Positions 1 to 8,469 of a DNA stretch of 61,234 nt are shown here, one piece after another. Each line of letters opens with the position of its first letter. The stretch's first letter is position 1. The stretch lies in the NCBI GenBank assembly GCA_017554485.1, contig JAFZIG010000140.1, positions 1-61,234 on the forward strand. The letters are read 5' to 3'. This DNA comes from Acidaminococcaceae bacterium. Lineage in GTDB: Bacteria > Bacillota > Negativicutes > Acidaminococcales > Acidaminococcaceae. A program made the translations under genes and the position numbers. Below the pieces are notes generated by a model. It was given only the letters and a program-made list of their open reading frames with translations, was not told the DNA's origin and did not search any database.

Positions 1-1245
1 GGTCAGGATGTAGCCGATACCGATTACGGTGCCCGGTACCGCGATACTCAGCAGGGACGAGAAGTTGATGAAGCCCCGGCCGATAAATTTCTTACGTACT
101 ACAAGGTAGGCGATGATCATGCCCAGGATACCGGCGATGGGCGTTGCGATGATGCTCAGCAGGGTGGTGTCCTTAATGGCATCCATGCCAACTTCCAGGG
201 CGTATTTGTAATGGGCTGTGGTGAAGCTGTAGTCCACGCCCCACATCTTAATGAAGGAGGCGATGGGGATCAGGATGTAGATGGCCAGCACGATGGCAGT
301 TACCAGGAAGCAGAAGCCACCAACCAGACCTAAAATCTGGGGATCGTCGATCATAGTGCGTTCCCGGGAGGCCTTGCCGGTTACGGTTACGTAGGTCTTC
401 TTTTCGATCCAGTACTTGGACAGGACGAACAGGATAATGGCGATGTCCAGCAGTACCACCGCTACCGCAGCGCCGCCCTGTACGTCGTAGCTGCCGATGG
501 CCTGCAGGTAAACCTGGGTGGCCAGAGTGGAGAAGTTGCCGCCGATGGCCATGGGGTTGGCGAAGTCGGCCACCGATTTAATGAACACCAGCAGGAAGGC
601 GTTGGCGATACCGGGCCGCACCAGGGGGATCGTCACCGAACTGAAGGTACGCCATTTGGAGGAACCAAGGTCCCGGGCCGCGTCTTCAATGCTGGGGTCA
701 ATGGACTGCAGCATGCCTGCCAGCAGCAGGAACGCAATGGGGAAGTAAGAAATCGTCTGTACGAAGATCAAGCCTTTCAGCCCGTAGATGTTGGTGTTGC
801 TCCAACCTAAGAGACTGTAGGTCACAAGGCCCCGGCTGCCGAACAACATGATGATGGACAAGGCCACCGAGAAGGGCGGTGATACCATGGGTAGAAGCGC
901 CATCAGGTTGAAAAGTTTTTTCCCTTTGATGGCTAGGTGCGAGGAGCAGTAAGCGAAGAGGAAGCCCACGCTGGTTGCCAGCACCCCTACGATGATGGCC
1001 AGCATCAGGGTGTTCACTAATGCCTGGTAGGTCTCGCTCATGGTCACGATGTTGATGTAGGCCTGGATACTGAAGTTTCCGTCCAGGTCCGTAAAGCTCT
1101 GCTTCACCACATTCAAGAGTGGCCAGACTACAAAAACAAAAAGAGCCAGGACCATACCCACCGAGACCGTCGCAATGATCGGATCCCGGAACGTGTTCCT
1201 GGTTGTTTTGATCTGATTCGATATGTAAGTTCCCAGCTTTCCCAT
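1..1245 (-). CDS. ABC transporter permease, FbpB/ThiP type (3' end outside window)
   Basis: Inner-membrane permease of a binding-protein-dependent importer, most like the double-domain ferric iron (FbpB) or thiamine (ThiP) permeases. The 415 visible codons begin MGKLGTYISN at an ATG preceded by GGGAGGG. A first helix lies at about residues 26-45. A complete first permease domain follows, with the EAA-type loop reading EDAARDLGSSKWRTF. A second domain begins near residue 300 and runs off the left edge. The matching ATPase and binding protein are not visible and may lie further left. Family assignment rests on the two-domain layout and EAA loop; the substrate is not readable from this part. Confidence 0.85.
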   Translation of the reverse strand, partial: MGKLGTYISNQIKTTRNTFRDPIIATVSVGMVLALFVFVVWPLLNVVKQSFTDLDGNFSIQAYINIVTMSETYQALVNTLMLAIIVGVLATSVGFLFAYCSSHLAIKGKKLFNLMALLPMVSPPFSVALSIIMLFGSRGLVTYSLLGWSNTNIYGLKGLIFVQTISYFPIAFLLLAGMLQSIDPSIEDAARDLGSSKWRTFSSVTIPLVRPGIANAFLLVFIKSVADFANPMAIGGNFSTLATQVYLQAIGSYDVQGGAAVAVVLLDIAIILFVLSKYWIEKKTYVTVTGKASRERTMIDDPQILGLVGGFCFLVTAIVLAIYILIPIASFIKMWGVDYSFTTAHYKYALEVGMDAIKDTTLLSIIATPIAGILGMIIAYLVVRKKFIGRGFINFSSLLSIAVPGTVIGIGYILT

Positions 1246-1271
1246 TTAGGAGCCCTCCCTGCTCATACACA

Positions 1272-1323
1272 TTGAATAGTTTCTTTCTTTTTTTAATTTT
1301 ATTTTGAATAGTTTCTTTCTTTT
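1272..1323. repeat. 20-bp direct repeat, two copies 32 bp apart, upstream of the ABC permease
   Basis: TTGAATAGTTTCTTTCTTTT occurs identically at 1272-1291 and 1304-1323, just ahead of the permease start at 1245. The 32-bp period is about three helical turns, so two protein dimers could bind the same face. An operator for the importer is possible. The remainder of 1246-1501 is AT-rich with no convincing gene. Confidence 0.6.
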
Positions 1324-1501
1324 ATTCTACCCGTGTATACTTTTTCTGTCAAGCAAAAATTTCTCAATTCTCTCCGTTCTAACACAATTTGTAAAAATAT
1401 TAAATATTTTCTAAAAAATTGTTTCGTTGTCATTTTTTACCCGCAATTAAAGACATTTTTCTTCCTATTAAGGTATGCTTGTAAATGCGCTGCCTGCTTC
1501 C

Positions 1502-2662
1502 TTATTGATGTATCATCCCGAGAATCTTATTATGGGGTCCCGCCAGGTTGTAGTCGGCAATTTCTTCCGCTGTAACCCAGCGCCACTCCGAAGGCAATTC
1601 ATCTGTTTCTTCCGCTACAGCCTCGCAAACAACCATCTGCCATATCTTGTGGGAAAAGACGTGTTTGATCTGCTGCACCGGACGGGAAACCTTTTTGATT
1701 TCGACCCCAATCTCAGCCAGCATCCCTTTCAGGGCGGCTTTTCCGCTCCCGGCTTCCCCCACGCAGTTGGGGAACTCCCACATACCTGCCAGCAGGCCTT
1801 TGGCCGGACGCCGGTGCAGGAGGTAACAAATCGAAGGATCCGCCGTGTCCTGTCCCGCCATTGGCCACTGCCGCACACCGGTTGGTTCCGACAATTTCCT
1901 CAGAACAGATACGGTACTCCCGTTACCATGAGTCCGTACTACAAACACCGTAACTGGTTCTACCGGCACCTCTTTATTTGTGATTCGTAAAGGTATCTCC
2001 ATTTCCTTCCCTTCCCTTTTACTTTGGCAAACATCTGCCAATGGGCACACCTCACAGCGGGGCTGGCCGGGAATACAAACAGTGGCCCCCAGATCCATCA
2101 GGGCCTCATTGAAATCACCAGGGCGCAATGCATCCTGCCGGGCTTCCACCAGCGCGGTAATTTCTTTTTTCACTTTAGCGGAAAGAATGTTATCTTCTAT
2201 TTTATATATGCGTGCAAATACCCGGAGCACGTTGCCGTCTACCGCCGTTTCCCGCTTGCCGTAGGCCATGCTGAGGATGGCCCCGGCGGTATATTCGCCG
2301 ATACCTTTCAGCTTACATATCCCTTCCCTTGTATCGGGCACCTTACCACCGTAGGTCTCCATGACCTCCCGCACCGCCGTGTGCAGGTTACGGGCGCGGC
2401 TATAATAACCCAGTCCCTGCCACTGCCGCATCACGTCCTCTTCTTTCGCGGAAGCCAACGTTGGGATGTCCGGGAAGTGTTCCATCCAATTGGTGTAATA
2501 GGATTTCACCGCTTCCACCCGGGTCTGCTGCAGCATAATTTCCGAGACCCACACCTTGTAAGGGTCTCGCCTGCCTTCAGACCTCCAAGGAAGGTCACGT
2601 TTGTGGGTATCATACCAAGCCATTAACAATGGTGTCCAATCGAAATTAAAATTATTTTTCAA
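1502..2662 (-). CDS. mutY: A/G-specific adenine glycosylase MutY
   Basis: Removes adenine mispaired with 8-oxoguanine in base excision repair. From a TTG start at 2662 (GAGGAAAA just upstream) the protein is 386 residues. Catalytic Glu41 sits in SEIMLQQT, the helix-hairpin-helix LKGIGEYTAGAI at about 118-129, and the catalytic Asp in VDGNV at 142. The four iron-sulfur cysteines 196, 203, 206 and 212 have the classical C-x6-C-x2-C-x5-C spacing. The C-terminal ~150 residues are the NUDIX-like 8-oxoG recognition domain. An open frame continues upstream to 2767, but that would overlap the preceding regulator and add about 35 atypical residues. Confidence 0.95.
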   Translation of the reverse strand: MKNNFNFDWTPLLMAWYDTHKRDLPWRSEGRRDPYKVWVSEIMLQQTRVEAVKSYYTNWMEHFPDIPTLASAKEEDVMRQWQGLGYYSRARNLHTAVREVMETYGGKVPDTREGICKLKGIGEYTAGAILSMAYGKRETAVDGNVLRVFARIYKIEDNILSAKVKKEITALVEARQDALRPGDFNEALMDLGATVCIPGQPRCEVCPLADVCQSKREGKEMEIPLRITNKEVPVEPVTVFVVRTHGNGSTVSVLRKLSEPTGVRQWPMAGQDTADPSICYLLHRRPAKGLLAGMWEFPNCVGEAGSGKAALKGMLAEIGVEIKKVSRPVQQIKHVFSHKIWQMVVCEAVAEETDELPSEWRWVTAEEIADYNLAGPHNKILGMIHQ

Positions 2663-2747
2663 ATAATTTTCCTCGTTTTTTGCCCTTAAAAAGAACCGCC
2701 TGCAAACATTGCACTGCTTCAGGCGATTCCTTTGGCACATTATAAAT

Positions 2748-3605
2748 CTACAGTTTCTGGGTAGCAATGGCTTTACGCACCAGCTTCATATTAACGATGT
2801 AATCATCCATGCGGCGTTGCATTACGCCGGTATAAAGACAATCCAAAATTGCCAGATGCACCAGCCGGGAGGCCATAGCCTCGCTACGGTAGCTTGTCTC
2901 ACGGGCCATTCCGGTAAGCACCACATCCGCCAGTTTTGTGGCCGGGGATTTCACATAACTGGTGATAAGTATGATTTTCGCATTTCGCTCCCTGGCCAGT
3001 TCCAGCACTTTTAACAAATCCTTGCTGGCTCCCGTATGGGAAATAGCGATGACCACATCGTCCGGATTCAGCAGGCATGCCGATGTTGCCTGAAGATGGG
3101 GATCGCTGTAGGCATGCACATCCAACCCGAAACGAACAAAGCGGTGTGCGATATCCTGGGCAACCACGCTGCTTCCACCATAGCCGTAAGCATCAATGCG
3201 GTTTGCCCGGGAAACACGGTCTATCGCCTGTTCCAGCGCTTTATAATCCAGCATCTTTTGTGTCTCCTGCAATGCTTCGATCATATCCTGAAACACTTTG
3301 CGGGTAATATCCCGGGGCGTGTCATCCGCACTGACCTCCTGGGAAAGGGACTCCGCCGGGGAAAACAAATCCCCCGCCAGGGCCTGCTTCATCCCCTGAT
3401 ACCCGCTGAAGCCCAGCTTATGGCAGAAACGGAACACCGTAGCGTCCGCGCTGGATGTAGCATCCGCCAGTTCGCTCATGGTCATGTGCATCACTTCGCC
3501 CGGATTCTTCAAAATGTAATCGGCCAGCTTCTGCTCCGACTTAGTCAGACTGTTGTAGCTGCTGCGCAGCAGGGGGAGACAGGTGGTTTGCTGAAATGTC
3601 GCCAT
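2748..3605 (-). CDS. MurR/RpiR family transcriptional regulator
   Basis: A 285-residue sugar-phosphate-responsive regulator. The N-terminal ~77 residues form the RpiR-type helix-turn-helix (TMSELADATSSADATVFRFCHKLGF). Residues ~125-255 form a SIS domain that binds phosphosugars (AYGYGGSSVVAQD, VVIAISHTGASKD). The start is supported by AAGGAGG nine bases upstream, and a TATAAT-type -10 lies at 3638-3643. It sits between mutY and the phosphohexomutase but has its own promoter. The effector is unknown; amino-sugar or hexose phosphates are usual in the family. Confidence 0.9.
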   Translation of the reverse strand: MATFQQTTCLPLLRSSYNSLTKSEQKLADYILKNPGEVMHMTMSELADATSSADATVFRFCHKLGFSGYQGMKQALAGDLFSPAESLSQEVSADDTPRDITRKVFQDMIEALQETQKMLDYKALEQAIDRVSRANRIDAYGYGGSSVVAQDIAHRFVRFGLDVHAYSDPHLQATSACLLNPDDVVIAISHTGASKDLLKVLELARERNAKIILITSYVKSPATKLADVVLTGMARETSYRSEAMASRLVHLAILDCLYTGVMQRRMDDYIVNMKLVRKAIATQKL

Positions 3606-3670
3606 GGTGTTTCCTCCTTTTTTGATTGTTTTATTTCATTATATCATATCATTTTGATTAATAAAATACA

Positions 3671-3698
3671 AAAGCTCCGAAATTACCTTCGGAGCTTT
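3671..3698 (-). terminator. Rho-independent terminator after the phosphohexomutase
   Basis: An 11-bp perfect stem (AAAGCTCCGAA/TTCGGAGCTTT) with a 6-nt loop lies just past the hexomutase stop. On the minus strand it is followed by TTTTGTATTTT, a standard terminator layout. Confidence 0.85.
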
Positions 3699-3714
3699 GC
3701 AACACTTTTCAGTT

Positions 3715-5412
3715 TTATCCCGTTATCCGTTTCTTCAGATCTTCCACAATCTTCTTTTCAATGGCTTCTGCCGCAGCCTTATCTGCCGCGCTCACAGTCA
3801 CATAGGTTTTCAGTTTCGGTTCCGTCCCGGAAGGACGAACAACAACAGAGCCATGGCCTTCCAGCAGGAACTTCAGCACATTTTCTTTGGGCAGGCCGTC
3901 GATGCCGGTGTTGTAGTCCAGCATGGTTTCCACTTCTCGTCCGCCAAAGGATTCTATACCTGCCGTCTGGAAGTCTTTCATAATCTCCTTCATCCTGGCG
4001 AAACCCGCTGCGCCTTCAAACTGATAGGAGTACAATGTGTTCAGGCAATAACCGTAGGTCTTGTACAGCTCGTCCAGCTTCTCCAGCAGGCTGATACCCC
4101 TCGTCTTGTAGTAACAGAACATCTCGCAGATCAGGAAGGAGGCGTCCACCGCATCCTTGTCCCGTACATAGGAGCCGCTGAGGTAACCGTAGCTTTCCTC
4201 AAAGCCGAAAATATAGGAATCCGCTTTGCCTTGTTTCTCCAGCAGCCCGATCTGCTCGCCGATATATTTGAAGCCTGTGAGCACGTTCACCGTGCGCACT
4301 TCGTAATGGGAAGCGATCTGTTCCACCATGTCCGTGGTCACAATAGTCTTCACTACCACCGGGTCTTTGGGCATGGTCCCGTTTTCCGTCCGGCGGGCGC
4401 AGACATAATCCGTCAGCAGCATACCCGTCTGGTTGCCGGAAAGAAGCTGGTAGTTCCCGTCTTTATCCTTGACCGCGATGCCCACCCGGTCAGAGTCCGG
4501 ATCCGTGGCCAGCAGCAGGTCTGCATTGTATTTCGCCGCGTATTCCATGCCCAGGGCCATGGCTTCATGGATTTCCGGGTTGGGATAGGGACAGGTTGGG
4601 AAATTTCCGTCAGGCTGTTCCTGTTCTTTAACAACTGTAATATTGGTATAGCCTGTTTCCTTAAGGGTCCGCAGCACCGGTTTCAGGCCCGCCCCGTTCA
4701 GCGGCGTGTACACGATAGCCACATTCTTATCAATCGGCGCATCCCCAACCACAGACTGCTTCTTCACTTCTTCCACAAATGCGGTGTATATTTCATCCGG
4801 AATCCAGGCAATGCTGCCATCCTTCAATCCCTCTTCAAACGGTATACGTTTGCTGTCCGCGAACAAATCCAGCTTTTCAATCTCACCCAGCACTTCGTTG
4901 GCCGCTTCGGTGGTCATCTGGCAGCCGTCCGCGCCATACACTTTGTAACCATTATATTTGGAAGGATTATGGGAGGCCGTCACCATAATGCCCGCCGCGC
5001 ATTTTAAAGCTCTGGTGGCATAAGAAACACAGGGCACCGGCATCAGTTCTTTATAAATGTAAGCCTTGATGCCGTTGGCCGCGAACACCTCCGCCGCAAT
5101 TTTGGAGAACACATCACTTTTGATGCGGCTGTCATAGCTGATGGCAATACTGCGTTTCTCCGGGGGAAAATGATTGATTACATAATTACTAAGTCCCTGG
5201 GAAGCCCGGGCCACAATATACACGTTCATGCGGTTGGTCCCGGCCCCGATGACACCCCGGAGCCCTGCCGTGCCAAACTCCAGATCCTTGTAAAAAGCGT
5301 CTTCGATTTTAGCCTCGTCCCCGGCCATAGCTTCCAGCTCCGGTTTCAGATCCGGATCTGCCACTGCCTTTTCCAGCCAGACTTCATACTTTGCTTTTAA
5401 TGTACTGTCCAT
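3715..5412 (-). CDS. Phosphoglucomutase/phosphomannomutase (alpha-D-phosphohexomutase)
   Basis: Interconverts hexose 6- and 1-phosphates. The 565-residue length matches the PgcA/PGM2-like branch of the superfamily. The phosphoserine loop is TASHNPSKYNGYKVY with Ser147, the metal loop DPDSDR is at 304-309, and the sugar-binding loop GFEESYGY and C-terminal phosphate loop VVRPSGTEPK are present. The start follows GAGGTG. No separate manB is seen beside manA/manC, so this enzyme may also supply mannose 1-phosphate to the polysaccharide locus. That link is inference. Confidence 0.92.
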   Translation of the reverse strand: MDSTLKAKYEVWLEKAVADPDLKPELEAMAGDEAKIEDAFYKDLEFGTAGLRGVIGAGTNRMNVYIVARASQGLSNYVINHFPPEKRSIAISYDSRIKSDVFSKIAAEVFAANGIKAYIYKELMPVPCVSYATRALKCAAGIMVTASHNPSKYNGYKVYGADGCQMTTEAANEVLGEIEKLDLFADSKRIPFEEGLKDGSIAWIPDEIYTAFVEEVKKQSVVGDAPIDKNVAIVYTPLNGAGLKPVLRTLKETGYTNITVVKEQEQPDGNFPTCPYPNPEIHEAMALGMEYAAKYNADLLLATDPDSDRVGIAVKDKDGNYQLLSGNQTGMLLTDYVCARRTENGTMPKDPVVVKTIVTTDMVEQIASHYEVRTVNVLTGFKYIGEQIGLLEKQGKADSYIFGFEESYGYLSGSYVRDKDAVDASFLICEMFCYYKTRGISLLEKLDELYKTYGYCLNTLYSYQFEGAAGFARMKEIMKDFQTAGIESFGGREVETMLDYNTGIDGLPKENVLKFLLEGHGSVVVRPSGTEPKLKTYVTVSAADKAAAEAIEKKIVEDLKKRITG

Positions 5413-5493
5413 GTCGCACCTCGCTGTTTTTTAGTATGCTGCAAATACCCGTAACCCATTTTCGCCAACTCTTCTGTCAAAATAAGTTGCCTG

Positions 5494-5513
5494 TTTGATA
5501 AAATTATATCAAA
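5494..5513. promoter_or_regulatory. Inverted repeat overlapping the -10 of the phosphohexomutase gene
   Basis: TTTGATA, six bases, TATCAAA: perfect 7-bp arms. A minus-strand TATAAT (5503-5508) lies in the centre, about 90 bp upstream of the hexomutase start. A repressor site over the promoter is plausible; no clear -35 is seen. Confidence 0.45.
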
Positions 5514-5567
5514 TTCTTGCATTAAATAAAAGGATATTCCTTGCAGAATTCTTTTCGGGCAAAAACT

Positions 5568-5596
5568 AACCCGCCAGGCCGTTAGCCTGACGGGTT
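5568..5596 (-). terminator. Rho-independent terminator after malic enzyme
   Basis: A 12-bp stem with one mismatch (AACCCGCCAGGC/GCCTGACGGGTT) and a 5-nt loop. On the minus strand it is followed by AGTTTTTG. It lies about 75 bp past the malic enzyme stop. Confidence 0.8.
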
Positions 5597-5669
5597 CTGT
5601 TCCTTTACTATTTCTGTTACTTTACTATACTATTTTGCCGTTCTGCTTTTATGGTATTTCAATTATATC

Positions 5670-6905
5670 TCAATACCCTGCCAGCAACTCTTCCGTATGT
5701 TTGCGTACTTCTTCCGGATCCATGATCTTCCGTGCCACGCCGGTCTCAATAGCCGCTTTGGCAACCGCTGCCGCCACAGCCGGGGCAACCCGTTTGTCAA
5801 AGGCATCGGCTACAACGTAGTCTTCACGCAGGTCTTTTTCGTCGATCAGATTGGCAATAGCATACGCCGCCGCAACCTTCATCTGCTCATTGATCACTCT
5901 GGCGCGAACATCAATAGCGCCGCGGAACACGCCCGGGAATACGTTTACGTTGTTGACCTGATTGGGAGCATCGCTGCGGCCCGTGCCGGCTACCCGTGCG
6001 CCTGCCGCTTTGGCAAAGTCGTACATGGCTTCCGGAACCGGGTTGGCCAGTGCGAACACAATGGAATCAGGCGCCATGGATTTGATGATCTCTTCCGTAA
6101 ATACGCCGGGGGAAGAAGCGCCGATCAGCACGTCCGCGCCTACCGCTACGTCTTTCAGCTTGCCGCTGATCTTATTCTTATTGGTGGTCTTGCACAGCAT
6201 CTGCTGGATACGGTCCAGGGGTTTGCCCCATTTGCAGCCTTCGTACAGGGTATCATTACGGCCTGCCATAATGAGGTTTTCCGCGCCCATTTCCACCAGC
6301 AGACGGCCGATAGCAGTGCCTGCAGCGCCGCAACCGTTCATGATGATCTTGGCAGTCTTGATATCCTTCTTAACAAAACGCAGGGCGCCCAGTACCGCGC
6401 TGACCGCCGCGATGGCCGTGCCATGCTGGTCATCGTGGAATACGGGGATGTCCATGATTTCTTTCAGTTTGTCTTCGATGTCATAGCATTTCGGGGAAGA
6501 AATATCTTCCAGGTTGATGGCCGCAAAGCTGGTTTCCAGCGCTTTTACGATAGCCACAAACTTGTCGGGATCTTTTTCGTTGATGCAGACCGGAATCGCG
6601 TCCACGCCGCCGAAGCGTTTGAACAGGACGGCCTTGCCTTCCATAACCGGCATGGCAGCAGCAGCGCCGATGTCGCCCAGGCCCAGCACGCGGGTACCGT
6701 CGGTGCAGATGCCGGCCATGTTGCCGCGGCAAGTGTACTCAAAGGCCATGTCCGGGGCTTTTTTGATCTCTTTGCAGGGTTCCGCCACGCCGGGGGTATA
6801 GGCTACCGCCAGGTCATGCCTGTCATTCAGGGGCGCTTTGCAGCGGATCTCCATCTTGCCGTGGTTCTTCAGATGCATTGCCAAGGACTCTTGCTGTAAA
6901 TCCAT
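5670..6905 (-). CDS. Malic enzyme (malate dehydrogenase, oxaloacetate-decarboxylating)
   Basis: Oxidative decarboxylation of malate to pyruvate with NAD(P)+. At 411 residues it is the short bacterial type without a phosphotransacetylase fusion. It shows VAYTPGVAEPC near residue 34, the catalytic/metal region INLEDISSP and FHDDQHGTA, and the nucleotide-binding motif NGCGAAGTAIG. The start follows AGGAGGG at good spacing. It appears monocistronic, with a terminator downstream and a repeat-rich promoter region upstream. Cofactor preference cannot be read safely from sequence. Confidence 0.95.
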   Translation of the reverse strand: MDLQQESLAMHLKNHGKMEIRCKAPLNDRHDLAVAYTPGVAEPCKEIKKAPDMAFEYTCRGNMAGICTDGTRVLGLGDIGAAAAMPVMEGKAVLFKRFGGVDAIPVCINEKDPDKFVAIVKALETSFAAINLEDISSPKCYDIEDKLKEIMDIPVFHDDQHGTAIAAVSAVLGALRFVKKDIKTAKIIMNGCGAAGTAIGRLLVEMGAENLIMAGRNDTLYEGCKWGKPLDRIQQMLCKTTNKNKISGKLKDVAVGADVLIGASSPGVFTEEIIKSMAPDSIVFALANPVPEAMYDFAKAAGARVAGTGRSDAPNQVNNVNVFPGVFRGAIDVRARVINEQMKVAAAYAIANLIDEKDLREDYVVADAFDKRVAPAVAAAVAKAAIETGVARKIMDPEEVRKHTEELLAGY

Positions 6906-6958
6906 GTATCATCCCTCCTAATTAAAAATGATTTCGTCCTATACTTTATAATACGGAA

Positions 6959-7003
6959 TAGTATATACTAATCACATATTACTATACAATACTATGATAC
7001 TAT
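6959..7003. promoter_or_regulatory. AT-rich operator-like repeats upstream of malic enzyme
   Basis: A perfect 12-bp palindrome TAGTATATACTA (6959-6970) is followed by three TACTAT repeats starting at 6980, 6990 and 6998. They lie 55-100 bp upstream of the malic enzyme start. The 8-10 bp spacing suggests a protein-binding array, but simple AT-richness could produce part of it. Confidence 0.4.
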
Positions 7004-7040
7004 ATTTTAGTGGAATTGGCAATATAGCAATTATATTTAT

Positions 7041-7424
7041 CTATCCCCGCACCGCTTTCCGTTTCATGATGTAATTCCAGAACATCACTATGAAGGTAGC
7101 ACCGATCTTCGCCAGCATATAGTGTAAGCCAAACTTTTCCACGAACAGCCACATGCAGACCTGATTGATTCCCAAGCCTACCACACTGGAACCGATGAAC
7201 AGCACCGCCTGCTTTTTGGTCTGCTTCCCTGCCCCGGTAAAAACGAAGACAACACAAAGCCAGTAGTTAACAACTACCGACACGGTAAAGGAAATGGCCG
7301 CGGAATACAGGTAATGTATCCCCAGCCATTCCGTACAGGCATAAAGCAGCGCATAATCCACCAGGAAAGAAGCCCCACCCACGATGGCGAACCGCAGTAT
7401 TTCAAACAACTGATCCCGTTTCAT
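7041..7424 (-). CDS. GtrA-family membrane protein
   Basis: A small four-helix membrane protein (127 residues from the ATG at 7424, with GGTGG upstream; an in-frame TTG at 7436 would add four residues). Hydrophobic segments lie at about 8-30, 36-60, 72-90 and 98-118. They carry GtrA-typical residues (RFAIVGGASFLVDYALLY; NYWLCVVFVF). GtrA proteins are thought to help flip undecaprenyl-linked sugars across the membrane. No partner glycosyltransferase is adjacent, so the substrate is unknown. Confidence 0.85.
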   Translation of the reverse strand: MKRDQLFEILRFAIVGGASFLVDYALLYACTEWLGIHYLYSAAISFTVSVVVNYWLCVVFVFTGAGKQTKKQAVLFIGSSVVGLGINQVCMWLFVEKFGLHYMLAKIGATFIVMFWNYIMKRKAVRG

Positions 7425-7489
7425 ATTCTCCACCAAAAATCTTTATTTGTTTCATTATACCGCATCCGCGTCGGAAAATGAAGTACACA

Positions 7490-8122
7490 CTACGCCAGCA
7501 CATCCTGCAGCTGGTACCATACCGCCTTAGCCCGGATAATGCCGCCGCCGGGATAAATACCGGAACCGGTAGCCCCGTCCGGCAAAAACCAAAGGTCCCA
7601 GCGCATTTCCGGATCCCCGGAACAGGGGCCGTAACCGTCGGCAATGGCAGCTTCCGCATGGGTCATCACGGTCTCTTCCGTAATGGGCAGTTCCAGATGC
7701 CGGCACAGCAGCGCCGTTATCTTGGCCAGGCATTCGATCTGCGGGGCAGTAGGTTTCTCCGGCCCGTAATTTACCTCGGCGGAAAGCAGGGGGCGCAGCC
7801 GTTTTGACCCAGCGGTCACACCGAACAGTTCCTCCTCCCTGGCTCCCACAGGCACTGCTACCGAAGCCCGGTACCCGCACTCCAGCGCGATACCGATGCT
7901 GCGGCCGTTGCGCTGCCACGTATGGGCCTTCTCTTCTGTCAGGCTGCGGCAGGTCCGGTGCACCGTCCCGTCCATATCAATATTCAGGTGATAATCATCG
8001 TAAGCCTGCCCGTAATGCCCCGCCGTCCAGTGCAGGTAAATACGGTCAATCTCATGACAGGCCGCTTTGGCCAGGTAAATAATTTCAGCTTCATCTATTT
8101 TTAGCGGATTCACTAAAAGCAT
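7490..8122 (-). CDS. N-acetylmuramoyl-L-alanine amidase domain protein (PGRP/Amidase_2)
   Basis: A 210-residue peptidoglycan amidase-like protein. The N-terminal motif RIYLHWTAGHYGQAYDDYH (His31) is typical of the zinc-dependent AmpD/PGRP fold. THAEA supplies a second candidate zinc ligand (His155), and RWDLWF (Asp176) or nearby Asp170 a third. There is no signal peptide or cell-wall-binding repeat, so export would need a holin-like route or another path. It lies 195 bp downstream of the DUF1659-DUF2922-YvrJ genes on the same strand, behind a strong hairpin. A phage-endolysin origin is possible. Confidence 0.85.
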   Translation of the reverse strand: MLLVNPLKIDEAEIIYLAKAACHEIDRIYLHWTAGHYGQAYDDYHLNIDMDGTVHRTCRSLTEEKAHTWQRNGRSIGIALECGYRASVAVPVGAREEELFGVTAGSKRLRPLLSAEVNYGPEKPTAPQIECLAKITALLCRHLELPITEETVMTHAEAAIADGYGPCSGDPEMRWDLWFLPDGATGSGIYPGGGIIRAKAVWYQLQDVLA

Positions 8123-8203
8123 TCCGGTTCTTCTCCCTTCTCAAAGCAAATTTAGTAAAACGTTAAACAAAATATTTCATATCTTTTGGACTAAGAATAA
8201 AAA

Positions 8204-8272
8204 GCGCCCGGTCAACCCCTCAAGACACGCCCCGCAAACAGAGCCGGGAACGTGCCGGGGAGCACCGGACGC
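8204..8272 (-). terminator. Long hairpin, probable terminator after the YvrJ gene
   Basis: Outer arms GCGCCCGGT and ACCGGACGC pair with one G-T, continued inward by CCCC/GGGG and a further short helix. This gives an elongated ~70-nt structure followed on the minus strand by TTTTTATTC. It separates the three small genes from the amidase. It is longer than a standard terminator, so another structural role is possible. Confidence 0.6.
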
Positions 8273-8316
8273 CTCAGGAACTGCCGGATTATTCCTGCAG
8301 TCCCTTATCCGCGGGC

Positions 8317-8469
8317 TTACGCCCGCATGGCGGCTATACTGCAGCTCAGTTCGCCGATGACCTTTGTCAGGCTGTCCAGCTTGCTTTCCATGCGCACCAG
8401 CAAGTACCAGCTCAGAATCATCGGGAAACCGAAGTCCCTGATATAGTCAAACAACTGTGAAATTTCCAT
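8317..8469 (-). CDS. YvrJ-family small membrane protein
   Basis: A 50-residue protein starting MEISQLFDYIRDFGFPMI, with one hydrophobic helix at about residues 12-25 followed by VRMESKLDSLTKVIGEL. Size and sequence match the YvrJ family, named from Bacillus subtilis where yvrJ lies near the sigO/rsoA sigma-factor genes. Its start overlaps the stop of the DUF2922 gene (TGATG), implying translational coupling. Function is unknown. One helix plus a short charged tail is compatible with a holin-like or membrane-anchor role, which is only inference. Confidence 0.88.
   Translation of the reverse strand: MEISQLFDYIRDFGFPMILSWYLLVRMESKLDSLTKVIGELSCSIAAMRA

Noticed and set aside
698-1270. Minus-strand frame of 190 codons overlapping the ABC permease
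   Set aside because: Out of frame with the permease, His/Gln/Arg-rich, no hydrophobic helices; the permease frame starting at 1245 has clear membrane segments and a ribosome site.
1333-1990. Plus-strand frames at 1333-1575 and 1475-1990
   Set aside because: The first is an AT-rich leader without ribosome site; the second is antisense to mutY.
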